Below are positions 33,010 to 42,014 of a stretch of 64,000 nt of DNA, piece by piece. The position numbers and the translations under genes were made by a program. Where the stretch lies: the NCBI GenBank assembly GCA_022013695.1, contig JAKLPS010000032.1, forward strand, positions 1-64,000, in the 5' to 3' direction. Numbering within the stretch: position 1 is the first letter of the stretch; every line of letters starts with the position of its first letter. Under the pieces are notes generated by a model. That model had not been told where the DNA came from, ran no database searches, and saw only the letters and a program-made list of their open reading frames with translations. The DNA comes from Weeksellaceae bacterium (GTDB taxonomy: Bacteria; Bacteroidota; Bacteroidia; Flavobacteriales; Weeksellaceae).

Positions 33010-34035
33010 ATGAAAAGATGGTATCTCTACCCCTTTTCCCTGGGTTATCATCTCGGCACTTCTATCAGAAATCGCCTTTTTGACTGGGGATTATTTTCTT
33101 CCGCGACTTTTAGAACTCCAATTATTGGCGTCGGAAACCTGTCGGTTGGCGGCAGCGGAAAATCGCCGATGGTGATGTATCTGGCAGAGTATCTCTCCAA
33201 ATATTACAGAACCGGAGTGCTGTCAAGAGGCTACGGAAGGGTTACCAAAGGATACAGCATCGTAAACTACAATAGCAATTATAAACTGGTGGGCGACGAG
33301 CCCATGCAACTGTTCGAGCGATTCCGCAATCGGTTCGTAATCGGTGTGTGCGAAGACCGCGTTTTCGGGGCGAAGAAAATGATTGCAGACATGGATTTGG
33401 AAGTCTTGATTCTGGACGACAGTTATCAACACCGCGCCATCCAGCCGGGTATGAATCTTCTTTTGACCGATTATAATGATCCTTATTTCAAAGATTTCAT
33501 CTTGCCTGCTGGCGATCTGAGGGAAAGCCGTCACGGGATGAGGAGAGCACAAATCATTGTCGTGACCAAATGCCCGGATGATCTTACTGAAGAAAAAAAA
33601 CAGTATTACCTCTCCAGAATCAAACCTTTGCATTACCAGCACGTTTTCTTCTCGGCTATTTCTTACGACGACAATGTTATCGGACTCGACAGCACGATGC
33701 CCGTGAAAAACCTTGATTATTACGATGTTTTATTAGTAACAGGCATTGCAAATCCGGCGCAGCTGCTGAAAGAAATTGCCAAATACAACAAGAAAGTCAA
33801 GCATCTGAGGTACAAAGATCACCACAATTTTACCGATGATGACATCAAAAAAATAACAGTGGAGTTCAAAAAACTGAGCGAATATGCCGTGATTTTGACG
33901 ACCGAAAAAGACTATGTTCGCCTAAAATCTTATGATTATCTGCGGAACAAGCTTTTTTATTGGCCGATCAATGTCGAGATTGATAATCGGGAAGCGTTTA
34001 ACAAGCTTATTCAAAATTATGTTAGAAAAGTATAA
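33010..34035 (+). CDS. lpxK: Tetraacyldisaccharide 4'-kinase
   Basis: The protein has 341 residues from the ATG at 33010. It starts RWYLYPFSLGYHLGTSIRNRLFDWG, then PIIGVGNLSVGGSGKSPMVMYLAEYL containing the modified P-loop GGSGKSP at about 49-55. LDDSYQHRAIQPGMNLLLTDYNDP is the conserved DDxxQHR block. It phosphorylates the lipid A disaccharide at the inner-membrane face. Its 3' end overlaps the purine nucleoside phosphorylase gene by 17 bases, so the two are likely co-expressed. Confidence 0.95.
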   Translation: MKRWYLYPFSLGYHLGTSIRNRLFDWGLFSSATFRTPIIGVGNLSVGGSGKSPMVMYLAEYLSKYYRTGVLSRGYGRVTKGYSIVNYNSNYKLVGDEPMQLFERFRNRFVIGVCEDRVFGAKKMIADMDLEVLILDDSYQHRAIQPGMNLLLTDYNDPYFKDFILPAGDLRESRHGMRRAQIIVVTKCPDDLTEEKKQYYLSRIKPLHYQHVFFSAISYDDNVIGLDSTMPVKNLDYYDVLLVTGIANPAQLLKEIAKYNKKVKHLRYKDHHNFTDDDIKKITVEFKKLSEYAVILTTEKDYVRLKSYDYLRNKLFYWPINVEIDNREAFNKLIQNYVRKV

Positions 34036-34837
34036 AGAAACTGCTGAGTTTATCACAAATATTATCGGAGAAACACCTGATTTTGCAATTGTGTTAGGTT
34101 CTGGTTTAGGAAAACTTCAGTACGAGGTGCAGGCTATTCATACTTTAGATTATAAGGCTGTTCCGCATTTTCCTCAGACTACAGTTGTTGGTCATGGCGG
34201 AAAATTAATTTACGGAATTTTGGAAGGCAAAAAAGTTTTGATGATGAGCGGCCGTTTTCATTATTACGAAGGTCATTCCATTGAAACGGTTACGTTCCCT
34301 TTCAGAGTTTTCCATTTGTTGGGCATTAAAAATCTAATTCTTTCTAATGCTTGTGGCGGCGTGAATCCGAATTTCAGAGTAGCCGATATTATGATTGTGA
34401 CAGATCATATTAATATGTTGCCCGAACATCCATTGAGAGGGAACAACATCGACGAATTCGGGCCACGTTTCGTAGATATGAGCGAACCTTACAGCCGGAA
34501 AATGATTGCGCTGGCCAAGTCCATCGCGGCAGAAGAAAATATTGATGTCAAAGAAGGTGTTTATGTGGCTTTGTCAGGACCAACTTTCGAAACGCCAGCG
34601 GAATATGGAATGATAAAAGCCATTGGTGGCGACGCTGTCGGGATGAGCACTGTTCCGGAAGTCATCGTTGCAAAACATCAGGGAATGGATTGCTTTTGTT
34701 TGTCGATCATTACCGATCTTGGCGGACCGGATATTGCTTTTTCTGTTTCTCACGAAGAAGTTCTGGAAGCAGCAAACAAAGCAATGCCGAATGTGATCAA
34801 GCTTGTAAAAGGTTTGGTGAAGAATTACAGTAACTAA
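34019..34837 (+). CDS. Purine nucleoside phosphorylase
   Basis: The 272-residue protein starts at the ATG at 34019, inside the end of lpxK; an upstream frame extension is only lpxK shadow. PDFAIVLGSGLGKL binds phosphate, VVGHGGKLIYGILEGKKVLMMSGRFHYYEGHS is the family block, LILSNACGGVNPNF follows, and GPTFETPAEYGMIKAIGGDAVGMSTVPEV is the PNP signature. It cleaves guanosine and inosine to base and ribose-1-phosphate in salvage. The trimeric PNP type fits this length. Confidence 0.94.
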   Translation: MLEKYKETAEFITNIIGETPDFAIVLGSGLGKLQYEVQAIHTLDYKAVPHFPQTTVVGHGGKLIYGILEGKKVLMMSGRFHYYEGHSIETVTFPFRVFHLLGIKNLILSNACGGVNPNFRVADIMIVTDHINMLPEHPLRGNNIDEFGPRFVDMSEPYSRKMIALAKSIAAEENIDVKEGVYVALSGPTFETPAEYGMIKAIGGDAVGMSTVPEVIVAKHQGMDCFCLSIITDLGGPDIAFSVSHEEVLEAANKAMPNVIKLVKGLVKNYSN

Positions 34838-34903
34838 CAAGTAGAGTGTAGCAAAGAGAGTTTAACTTAAAATTGTAATATCCTCTGAATTCAATTTAAA
34901 AAA

Positions 34904-35668
34904 ATGATGTCAAAAACTAAAATCGCGCTCGTAACGGGCGGAAGCCGAGGTCTCGGGAAAAATATGGCAATAGCGCTTGCCAAAAAAGGAATCGATGTTG
35001 TGCTGACTTATCACAGCAAGAATGATGAAGCAGACAAAGTAGTTACGGCGATACAATCTATCGGTCAGCGGGCTTTGGCACTGCAATTGGACGCAGGGAA
35101 TGTAAAATCTTTTGATGGATTTGTGCAAGAGCTCAGTTCCAATTTGCGAGATAAAACTGGAAATGCACAATTTGATTTTTTGATTAATAATGCTGGAACT
35201 GCTTTGTACGCAGCATTTGCAGATACAACAGAAGAGCAATTTGATGCTGCAGTCAACATTCATTACAAAGGTGTTTTCTTCCTCACCCAGAAACTTTTAC
35301 CCTTCCTGAATGACGGCGGCCGCATCATCAATATTTCATCTGGTTTAGCGAGATTTTCTTTCCCCGGTTCATCCGCTTATGGCTCTATGAAAGGCGCTGT
35401 AGAAGTTTTGACCAGATATTTGGCAAAAGAATTAGCACCTCGTGGCATCTCTTCGAATGTGGTAGCGCCGGGCGCAATAGCAACGGATTTTGGAGGTGGA
35501 CAAACCCGAGACAACAAGGAAGTTAATGAGAGATTATCAGATCTTACAGCTTTGGGCAGAGTGGGTTTGCCCGATGATATCGGCGGCGTAGTTGCTTTCC
35601 TGTGCGGTGAGGATGCAAAATGGATCAACGGACAAAGAATTGAAGTTAGCGGTGGAATTTTCCTGTAA
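34904..35668 (+). CDS. SDR family NAD(P)-dependent oxidoreductase
   Basis: The 254-residue protein has the short-chain dehydrogenase order: ALVTGGSRGLGKNMA (TGxxxGxG at about 10-17), DFLINNAGTALY, RIINISSGLARF with the catalytic serine, and YGSMKGAVEVL with the YxxxK pair. WINGQRIEVSGGIFL is the usual end. The substrate is unknown. It lies alone between the PNP gene and a terminator at 35694-35729 and is not clearly part of the tyrosine operon. Confidence 0.9.
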   Translation: MMSKTKIALVTGGSRGLGKNMAIALAKKGIDVVLTYHSKNDEADKVVTAIQSIGQRALALQLDAGNVKSFDGFVQELSSNLRDKTGNAQFDFLINNAGTALYAAFADTTEEQFDAAVNIHYKGVFFLTQKLLPFLNDGGRIINISSGLARFSFPGSSAYGSMKGAVEVLTRYLAKELAPRGISSNVVAPGAIATDFGGGQTRDNKEVNERLSDLTALGRVGLPDDIGGVVAFLCGEDAKWINGQRIEVSGGIFL

Positions 35669-35693
35669 TAAATTATAAACTTAAATCTATTTT

Positions 35694-35729
35694 AAAACCT
35701 TTCGGATTAATTTTCGGAAGGATTTTTTG
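35694..35729 (+). terminator. Rho-independent terminator of the SDR gene
   Basis: CCTTTCGG and TCGGAAGG pair, with two G-U pairs, around a 7- or 8-base loop, and the hairpin is followed by ATTTTTT. It starts about 30 bases after the stop codon. Confidence 0.65.
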
Positions 35730-35835
35730 TGACAATCCTGCTAAACCTGTGAATTTTTTTAATTTTTAAAAACCAATAAAATCCCAGAAAAAATTGCGCT
35801 TTCCATCAATAAATCCAAGTGTCATAAAAAAATAT

Positions 35836-35843
35836 TACATTTG
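35836..35843 (+). promoter_or_regulatory. Possible -7 element for hmgA
   Basis: TACATTTG fits TAnnTTTG and lies 22 bases before the ATG at 35865. No TTG is seen 19-21 bases upstream. Confidence 0.4.
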
Positions 35844-35864
35844 AGAAAAGCCAAAGCCAACAAA

Positions 35865-37022
35865 ATGAGATACGTTCAGCTGGGTAAGATTCCGCCAAAA
35901 AGACATACGATTTTCAAATCCGAAGACGGCCAATTTTATTACGAGCAACTCTTTGGAACAGAAGGTTTTCACGGGATTTCGTCATTGCTTTATCACACGC
36001 ATCGCCCGACTCAGATTAAATCTATCGGCGAAGCCAAAGACGTGACACCGAAAATTGCAGTTGAGAAAAACGTAACGCCAAGAATGATAAAAGGCGCAAA
36101 AGTGACCGCCGAAGACGATTTTTTGGACAGCCGAAAGGTTTTGATGCTAAACAACGATTTGAAAATGGGTTTGGCAAAACCAAGAAAATCTACCGACTAT
36201 TTCTATAAAAATGCAGAATGCGACGAGTTGCTTTTCGTCCACGCCGGAAAAGGAATCCTGAAAACAATGCTCGGAAACATCGAGTTTTCTGTCGGCGATT
36301 ATCTCATCATTCCGCGGGGAACAATTTATCAACTTCAATTGGAATCTGAAGACAATGTTTTCCTTTTTATAGAAGCGCATTCCCCGATCTACACGCCAAA
36401 ACGTTACCGAAATGAGTTCGGACAACTGCTGGAACATTCGCCGTTTTGCGAGAGAGATATTGTTCCGCCCACTTTCGTAGAACCTACAAACGAGAAAGGA
36501 GATTTTCTCATCAAAGTCAAAAAAGAAAATCAAATTACAGATTTCATTTACGCCACGCATCCGTTTGATGTCGTGGGTTGGGACGGTTATTTTTATCCTT
36601 ACAAATTCAATATCAAAAACTTCGAACCGATTACGGGAAGAATCCACCAGCCGCCTCCGGTTCATCAGAACTTTGAAGCGCATAATTTTGTAGTTTGCTC
36701 TTTCTGTGCGAGGATGTACGATTATCATCCTCAGGCCATTCCGGCGCCTTACAACCATTCAAACATCGATTCAGACGAGGTTTTGTTTTATACGGAAGGT
36801 GATTTTATGAGCAGAAACCACGTGGATCTGATGGATCTTTCACTTCACCCAGGTGGAATTGTTCACGGCCCGCATCCGGGTGCAATGGAACGCAGCATCG
36901 GAAAAAAATCTACCGATGAATACGCGGTGATGGTTGACCCATTCCGACCTTTGAAACTGACGGAAGAAGCTATAAAAGTAGAAGATCCGAGTTATAAGAC
37001 GAGTTGGTTGGAGTCAAATTAG
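35865..37022 (+). CDS. hmgA: Homogentisate 1,2-dioxygenase
   Basis: The protein has 385 residues from ATG 35865. GRIHQPPPVHQNFEAHNFVVCSFCARMYDYHP is followed by PAPYNHSNIDSDEVLFYTEGDF and LSLHPGGIVHGPHPGAMERS, which hold the iron-binding His and Glu residues of the family. The enzyme opens homogentisate to maleylacetoacetate. It heads the tyrosine-degradation cluster with hppD and fahA downstream. The N-terminal part is shorter than in the human enzyme, as is usual for this bacterial branch. Confidence 0.93.
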   Translation: MRYVQLGKIPPKRHTIFKSEDGQFYYEQLFGTEGFHGISSLLYHTHRPTQIKSIGEAKDVTPKIAVEKNVTPRMIKGAKVTAEDDFLDSRKVLMLNNDLKMGLAKPRKSTDYFYKNAECDELLFVHAGKGILKTMLGNIEFSVGDYLIIPRGTIYQLQLESEDNVFLFIEAHSPIYTPKRYRNEFGQLLEHSPFCERDIVPPTFVEPTNEKGDFLIKVKKENQITDFIYATHPFDVVGWDGYFYPYKFNIKNFEPITGRIHQPPPVHQNFEAHNFVVCSFCARMYDYHPQAIPAPYNHSNIDSDEVLFYTEGDFMSRNHVDLMDLSLHPGGIVHGPHPGAMERSIGKKSTDEYAVMVDPFRPLKLTEEAIKVEDPSYKTSWLESN

Positions 37023-37117
37023 TTGTGTTCTAAATTATAATATAGCGACCGGAATATTTTAAAATATGACTTTTTACCAAACTGATAACGCTCATTTTTT
37101 AATGATGTTCTAAGGTC

Positions 37118-37125
37118 TAATTTTG
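37118..37125 (+). promoter_or_regulatory. Possible -7 element for the CoA-transferase gene
   Basis: TAATTTTG fits TAnnTTTG and lies 18 bases before the ATG at 37143. The -33 region has no TTG. Confidence 0.4.
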
Positions 37126-37142
37126 CTTAAAAATTAAAAATA

Positions 37143-38414
37143 ATGATCAATTACGTAAGCGCAGAAGAAGCAGTTTCAATCATTAAAAGCGGTGACCGAA
37201 TTTTCGGACACGGAAGCGCCTGTACGCCCAATTTGTTATACAATGAATTGGCAAAGCAAGCCTCCAGATTGCAAAATGTCGAAATGGTTTCCATCACGCA
37301 ACAGGGAAATGTAGAAATTGCCAAACCTCAGTATAAAGACAGTTTTTATATTAATTCCTTATTCACTTCAGGGTCGGTTCGTGAGGCTGTAAACGGTGAA
37401 AATGGCGATTACGTTCCGATTTTCCTAAGCGAAATTCCCATTCTTTTCAAAAACGGAATTCTGCCAATTGATGTCGCTTTGATCACGGTTTCGCCACCAG
37501 ACGCTCACGGCTATTGCACGCTTGGAACTTCAGTAGATGTTGCTCGCAGTGCAATTGATACTGCAAAAAGAATCATCGCCATCGTCAACCCAAAAATGCC
37601 GAGAACCCACGGCGACGGGATGATCCACGTGAAAAGAATTGAAAAAATGGTTTGGAGCGAGGAAGAACTTTTGACCATCAATTACGGCGAAAAAGTAGGC
37701 GAAGAAGAAATGAAAATCGGAAGGAATGTGGCTGAATTAATCGATGACAAAGCGACGATCCAAATGGGAATCGGGACTATCCCTGATGCCGTTTTGCGAT
37801 GTCTTAATAATCACAAAGATCTGGGAGTTCATACCGAAATGCTGAGCGACGGCGTCATCGACTTAATTGAAAATGAGGTTGTTAATAACAAATACAAAGG
37901 CACGCACGCCAACAGAACGATCACGAGTTTCTGCTTCGGAACCAGACGATTGTATGATTTTGTAGATGATAATCCGGCCGTCTCGTTTATGGATGTTCAG
38001 CACGTTAATTTCCCGATTAATATTATGAAAAACAAGAAAATGCACGCCATCAATTCGGCTATCGAAATCGATTTGACCGGTCAGGTTTGTGCAGATTCTA
38101 TCGGAACCTATCAATTCAGCGGTATTGGCGGGCAGATGGATTTTATGCGTGGTGCTGCTCTCAGCGAAGGCGGAAAACCCATTATGGCTTTGTCTTCCCG
38201 AACCAAAAAAGGTGTTCCGAGAATCGTTCCTTTCTTGAAGCAAGGTGCAGGCGTTGTGACGACGAGAGGTCATATTCATTATGTCGTGACGGAGTACGGC
38301 ACGGCTTATCTCTATGGCAAAAATCTTCGTCAGAGAGCAAAAGCGTTGATCGAAATTTCTCATCCCGACGACAGAGAAATGCTGGAAAAAGCTGCTTTTG
38401 AGAGGTTCAAATAA
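37143..38414 (+). CDS. Acetyl-CoA hydrolase/transferase family CoA-transferase
   Basis: The 423-residue protein belongs to the 4-hydroxybutyrate/acetyl-CoA transferase family. IKSGDRIFGHGSACTPNLL is the N-terminal loop, QMGIGTIPDAVL the glycine-rich block, and NSAIEIDLTGQVCADSIG carries the catalytic glutamate that forms the acyl-CoA adduct. GIGGQMDFMRGA follows. It lies between hmgA and hppD. Because the pathway ends in acetoacetate, transfer of CoA to acetoacetate or a related acid is an attractive but untested role; a general acetate or succinyl-CoA transferase is the alternative. Confidence 0.88.
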   Translation: MINYVSAEEAVSIIKSGDRIFGHGSACTPNLLYNELAKQASRLQNVEMVSITQQGNVEIAKPQYKDSFYINSLFTSGSVREAVNGENGDYVPIFLSEIPILFKNGILPIDVALITVSPPDAHGYCTLGTSVDVARSAIDTAKRIIAIVNPKMPRTHGDGMIHVKRIEKMVWSEEELLTINYGEKVGEEEMKIGRNVAELIDDKATIQMGIGTIPDAVLRCLNNHKDLGVHTEMLSDGVIDLIENEVVNNKYKGTHANRTITSFCFGTRRLYDFVDDNPAVSFMDVQHVNFPINIMKNKKMHAINSAIEIDLTGQVCADSIGTYQFSGIGGQMDFMRGAALSEGGKPIMALSSRTKKGVPRIVPFLKQGAGVVTTRGHIHYVVTEYGTAYLYGKNLRQRAKALIEISHPDDREMLEKAAFERFK

Positions 38415-38489
38415 GAAAATTAATCCTTCTTAGCTTCTCACCGAAAAATTCTTATCTTGGTCTCGCCAGATATTAAATTTAAAAGAAAA

Positions 38490-39620
38490 ATGTCAACACT
38501 CACTTTTGCCGAAAAAATCGCACAAGCCGAGAATTTTCTCCCGATCAACGGAACAGATTATTTAGAATTTTATGTGGGAAATGCCAAGCAAGCGGCTCAT
38601 TTTTACAAAACAGCTTTCGGCTTTCAATCCGTGGCGTATGCAGGTCCGGAAACCGGCATCCGGGATCGGGCGTCCTACGTTCTACAGCAGGGAAAGATCA
38701 GATTGGTTCTCACCTCCGGACTCCAATCCGATTCTCCAATTTGTGAACACCAAAAAAAACACGGCGACGGTGTGAAAATTCTTGCCCTTTGGGTAGATGA
38801 TGCCGAAAAAGCCTTTGAAGAAACCACCAAACGGGGCGGCAAACCTTATCTGGAGCCACAAACTTTAACGGACGACTTTGGCGAAGTCAAAATGTCCGGC
38901 ATCTATACCTACGGCGAAACCGTTCATATGTTCGTCGAACGTAAGAATTACAGCGGCGCTTTTATGCCAGGCTACGAACCTTGGGAAAGCAATTATAATC
39001 CCTCTGAGGTTGGTCTTCTGTACGTCGATCATTGCGTCGGAAACGTCGGCTGGGACAGGATGATTCCTACAGTGGAATGGTACGAGAAAGTGATGGGATT
39101 TGTGAATATTCTGTCCTTTGACGACAAACAAATCAACACAGAATATTCCGCTTTGATGAGCAAAGTGATGTCCAACGGAAATGGTTTTGCCAAGTTTCCC
39201 ATCAACGAACCCGCTGAAGGCAAAAGAAAATCTCAGGTCGAGGAATATCTGGATTTCTACGAAGGCGAAGGTGTGCAGCACATTGCCGTCGCCACAAAAG
39301 ATATCGTAAAAACTGTGACAGAACTCAAAAATAGAGGTGTAGAATTTCTCTCAGCACCGCCAGAAGCTTATTACAATATGATACCAGACAGAGTGGGGAA
39401 CATCGATGAAGACATCAAAAAGCTTCAGGATCTGGGCATTCTCGTAGATTGCGATGAAGAAGGATATCTGCTGCAGATTTTCACCAAACCCGTGGAGGAC
39501 CGGCCAACACTTTTCTATGAAATCATCCAAAGACACGGTGCGCAAAGTTTTGGAGCAGGAAATTTCAAAGCACTTTTCGAAGCCTTGGAGCGCGAACAGG
39601 AAAAACGCGGCAATTTGTAA
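38490..39620 (+). CDS. hppD: 4-hydroxyphenylpyruvate dioxygenase
   Basis: The protein has 376 residues from the ATG at 38490; a TTG at 38457 adds residues without similarity. It has two VOC-fold halves. The metal ligands are the His of VDHCVGNVG, the His of VQHIAVATKDI and the Glu of EGYLLQIFTKPV. The enzyme converts 4-hydroxyphenylpyruvate to homogentisate, the substrate of HmgA upstream. A terminator follows at 39641-39673, so fahA may have its own promoter. Confidence 0.94.
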   Translation: MSTLTFAEKIAQAENFLPINGTDYLEFYVGNAKQAAHFYKTAFGFQSVAYAGPETGIRDRASYVLQQGKIRLVLTSGLQSDSPICEHQKKHGDGVKILALWVDDAEKAFEETTKRGGKPYLEPQTLTDDFGEVKMSGIYTYGETVHMFVERKNYSGAFMPGYEPWESNYNPSEVGLLYVDHCVGNVGWDRMIPTVEWYEKVMGFVNILSFDDKQINTEYSALMSKVMSNGNGFAKFPINEPAEGKRKSQVEEYLDFYEGEGVQHIAVATKDIVKTVTELKNRGVEFLSAPPEAYYNMIPDRVGNIDEDIKKLQDLGILVDCDEEGYLLQIFTKPVEDRPTLFYEIIQRHGAQSFGAGNFKALFEALEREQEKRGNL

Positions 39621-39640
39621 AGCAATCATTCATTATAGAG

Positions 39641-39673
39641 TTAAAGCATTATTTTTTAATGCTTTAATTTTTT
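39641..39673 (+). terminator. Rho-independent terminator after hppD
   Basis: TTAAAGCATT and AATGCTTTAA form a perfect 10-bp stem with a short T-rich loop and are followed by six T residues. Confidence 0.85.
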
Positions 39674-39707
39674 ATCTAAATTCTAACATCTAAACTCTAA
39701 ATTCTTA

Positions 39708-40961
39708 ATGAAATCTTTCATCGAATATCCCGCAGACTCCGACTTTTCCATTCACAATATACCTTTTGGTGTTTGTGTTTTCAACAAAGAATTTATCGCC
39801 TGCGCCACAAGAATTGGCGACATCGTGATCGATCTGGCCACGCTGTACGACCTTGGTTTTTTTGATGACATCAAAGGCTTGGAAGAAAACGTTTTCGAAG
39901 CTTATACGCTCAACGAATTTATCGAACTCGGAAAACCGATTACAAACGCAGTCCGTGAAAAAATACAGCAGCTTTTGCTCGAAGATTCGCTCTTGTCCAA
40001 AGACGAAAGATCAATTGAGGATTGTTTTTATGATCTGGATGAGGTTCAAATGATGATGCCTTTGCACATCCCCAATTACACCGATTTTTATAGCAGCATC
40101 CAGCACGCGACCAATGTCGGGATGATGTTTCGAGATCCTGCGAATGCGCTGCTTCCCAATTGGAAACATCTTCCGGTGGCATATCACGGTCGCGCTTCGT
40201 CAATCGTTTTATCCGGAATAGACATTGTTAGACCGTGCGGACAAATCAAACCAACGGATTCTGACAAACCGATTTTCAGTCCGTCGAAACAACTCGATTT
40301 TGAGTTGGAAATGGCATTCGTTGTTAACAAAAATACCGATTTGGGCGAAAGAATTTCGGTTGCGGAAGCCGAAGATGCGATTTTTGGAATGGTGATTTTC
40401 AATGATTGGTCGGCAAGAGATATTCAGAGTTGGGAATATGTGCCGCTTGGGCCATTTTTAGGAAAGAATTTTGGGTCGTCTATTTCGCCTTGGATCGTGA
40501 CTTTGGAAGCTTTAAACCCATTCAAGACTGAATCTCCGAAGCAAGAGCCGGAAGTTTTGGATTATCTGAAATTTGACGGTGACAACAATTACGACATCCA
40601 TCTTGAAGTTTATTTGAAACCGGAAAATTCTGAAGAAAACCTAATTTCGCAAAGCAATTACAAATCGATGTACTGGAATATGTGCCAGCAATTGGCACAT
40701 CACACCGTGAACGGTTGCAATGTGGAAGTGGGCGACGTTTACGCCAGCGGAACGATCTCCGGAGACGACGAAGAATCCTACGGATCCTTGCTGGAATTGG
40801 CTTGGAAAGGAACGAAACCGTTGCAACTGAAAAACGGAATCGAAAGAAAATTTTTGGAAGATGGCGATACGGTAACGATGAGAGCGTGGTCTGAAAAAGA
40901 CGGAATCCGCGTTGGTTTTGGAGAAGTTTCCGGAAAAATTTTGCCTGCCATTTTACCATAA
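39708..40961 (+). CDS. fahA: Fumarylacetoacetase
   Basis: The 417-residue protein has the SH3-like N-terminal part (HNIPFGVCVFNKEFIACATRIGD) and the FAH domain with YTDFYSSIQHATNVGMMFRD, LPVAYHGRASSIVLSG and NDWSARDIQSWEYVPLGPFLGKNF. These hold the metal and catalytic His-Glu residues. It cleaves fumarylacetoacetate into fumarate and acetoacetate, the last step of tyrosine degradation. No maleylacetoacetate isomerase is in the cluster. Confidence 0.95.
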   Translation: MKSFIEYPADSDFSIHNIPFGVCVFNKEFIACATRIGDIVIDLATLYDLGFFDDIKGLEENVFEAYTLNEFIELGKPITNAVREKIQQLLLEDSLLSKDERSIEDCFYDLDEVQMMMPLHIPNYTDFYSSIQHATNVGMMFRDPANALLPNWKHLPVAYHGRASSIVLSGIDIVRPCGQIKPTDSDKPIFSPSKQLDFELEMAFVVNKNTDLGERISVAEAEDAIFGMVIFNDWSARDIQSWEYVPLGPFLGKNFGSSISPWIVTLEALNPFKTESPKQEPEVLDYLKFDGDNNYDIHLEVYLKPENSEENLISQSNYKSMYWNMCQQLAHHTVNGCNVEVGDVYASGTISGDDEESYGSLLELAWKGTKPLQLKNGIERKFLEDGDTVTMRAWSEKDGIRVGFGEVSGKILPAILP

Positions 40962-40984
40962 AATAGAATCAAATTAATAAGTCA

Positions 40985-41809
40985 TTGAAAACAATCATCC
41001 CTTCCGATATTTCCGCATTGCAGCTCCAGCAAGTGATGCAGACAGCCATCGCGCCCCGACCGATTGCCTTGGCAAGTACCATTAATGCAAAAGGAGAAGT
41101 CAATCTTTCGCCTTTCAGTTTTTTCAATATGTTTAGCACGGTTCCGCCGGTGGTCATCATTTCACCTTCTACCCGAGTCCGTGATAATACGACAAAGCAC
41201 ACATTAGAAAATTTGAAAGAAGTTCCGGAATTGGTCATCGGAAATGTGAATTTCGAGATCGTGCAGCAGGTTTCCTTAGCCAGTACAGAATACGAAAAAG
41301 GCGTAAATGAATTCATCAAATCGGGATTGACGATGAGACCGGCAGAACTTGTAAAACCGCCTTTGATTGCAGAATCGCCGGTTAATTTTGAGTGCAAAGT
41401 GATGGAAATTAAATCTTTGGGGAATCTGGGAGGCGCTGGAAATCTCGTAATTGCAGAGATCTTCAAAATTCATATTAATGAAAAATATTTAGATGAAGCT
41501 GGAAATCTGAACCAGAAAAAATTGGATTTGGTTGCGAGATTGGGAAGTAATTTCTATTCCCGAAACAACGAAAGTAATATCTTCGAAGTTCCAAAACCGC
41601 TGGTTACAAAAGGAATTGGCTACGAACGGCTTCCCGAGCCGATCAGGAAAAGCGATGTTTTTACAGGCAACGATTTGGGAATGCTTGCCAATATTGAAAT
41701 TTTACCAACCGGAAGTTTTTCTTCGGAAAAAGAGGTACATTTATTAGCTCAGAATTATTTAAAAAACAATGAAATCGAAAATGCATGGAAGGTTTTAAAA
41801 TCTGATTGA
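40985..41809 (+). CDS. Flavin reductase-like FMN-binding protein
   Basis: The 274-residue protein starts at a TTG (40985), because KTIIPSDISALQLQQVMQ directly precedes the fold. APRPIALASTINAKGEVNLSPFSFFNMFSTVPPVVIISPSTR is the conserved split-barrel FMN-binding block. It lies 23 bases after fahA in the same direction. The family includes flavin reductases and pyridine-nucleotide dependent oxidoreductases; a link to aromatic degradation is suggested only by position. Confidence 0.88.
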   Translation: MKTIIPSDISALQLQQVMQTAIAPRPIALASTINAKGEVNLSPFSFFNMFSTVPPVVIISPSTRVRDNTTKHTLENLKEVPELVIGNVNFEIVQQVSLASTEYEKGVNEFIKSGLTMRPAELVKPPLIAESPVNFECKVMEIKSLGNLGGAGNLVIAEIFKIHINEKYLDEAGNLNQKKLDLVARLGSNFYSRNNESNIFEVPKPLVTKGIGYERLPEPIRKSDVFTGNDLGMLANIEILPTGSFSSEKEVHLLAQNYLKNNEIENAWKVLKSD

Positions 41810-42014
41810 AAGGCTATTAAAAACTAAAACCGTCAAATGAACTATGAGAACGGAATGCTGAGTTTTAAAGGCAAAATTGTGAAGAATTGAATCTAATTTC
41901 GCATCATAAAAGCCTAAAAAAAATCCTATTTTTCTCGTTTCGATATTCTTTTTTAAAAGGTTTAAATCAAAATTACAAATATTTTCAACTAAAATAATAA
42001 AGCAGATTCAATGA

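Noticed and set aside
35352-36758. Minus-strand frames across the SDR and hmgA genes
   Set aside because: Both host genes show complete family motifs on the plus strand, so these are shadow frames.
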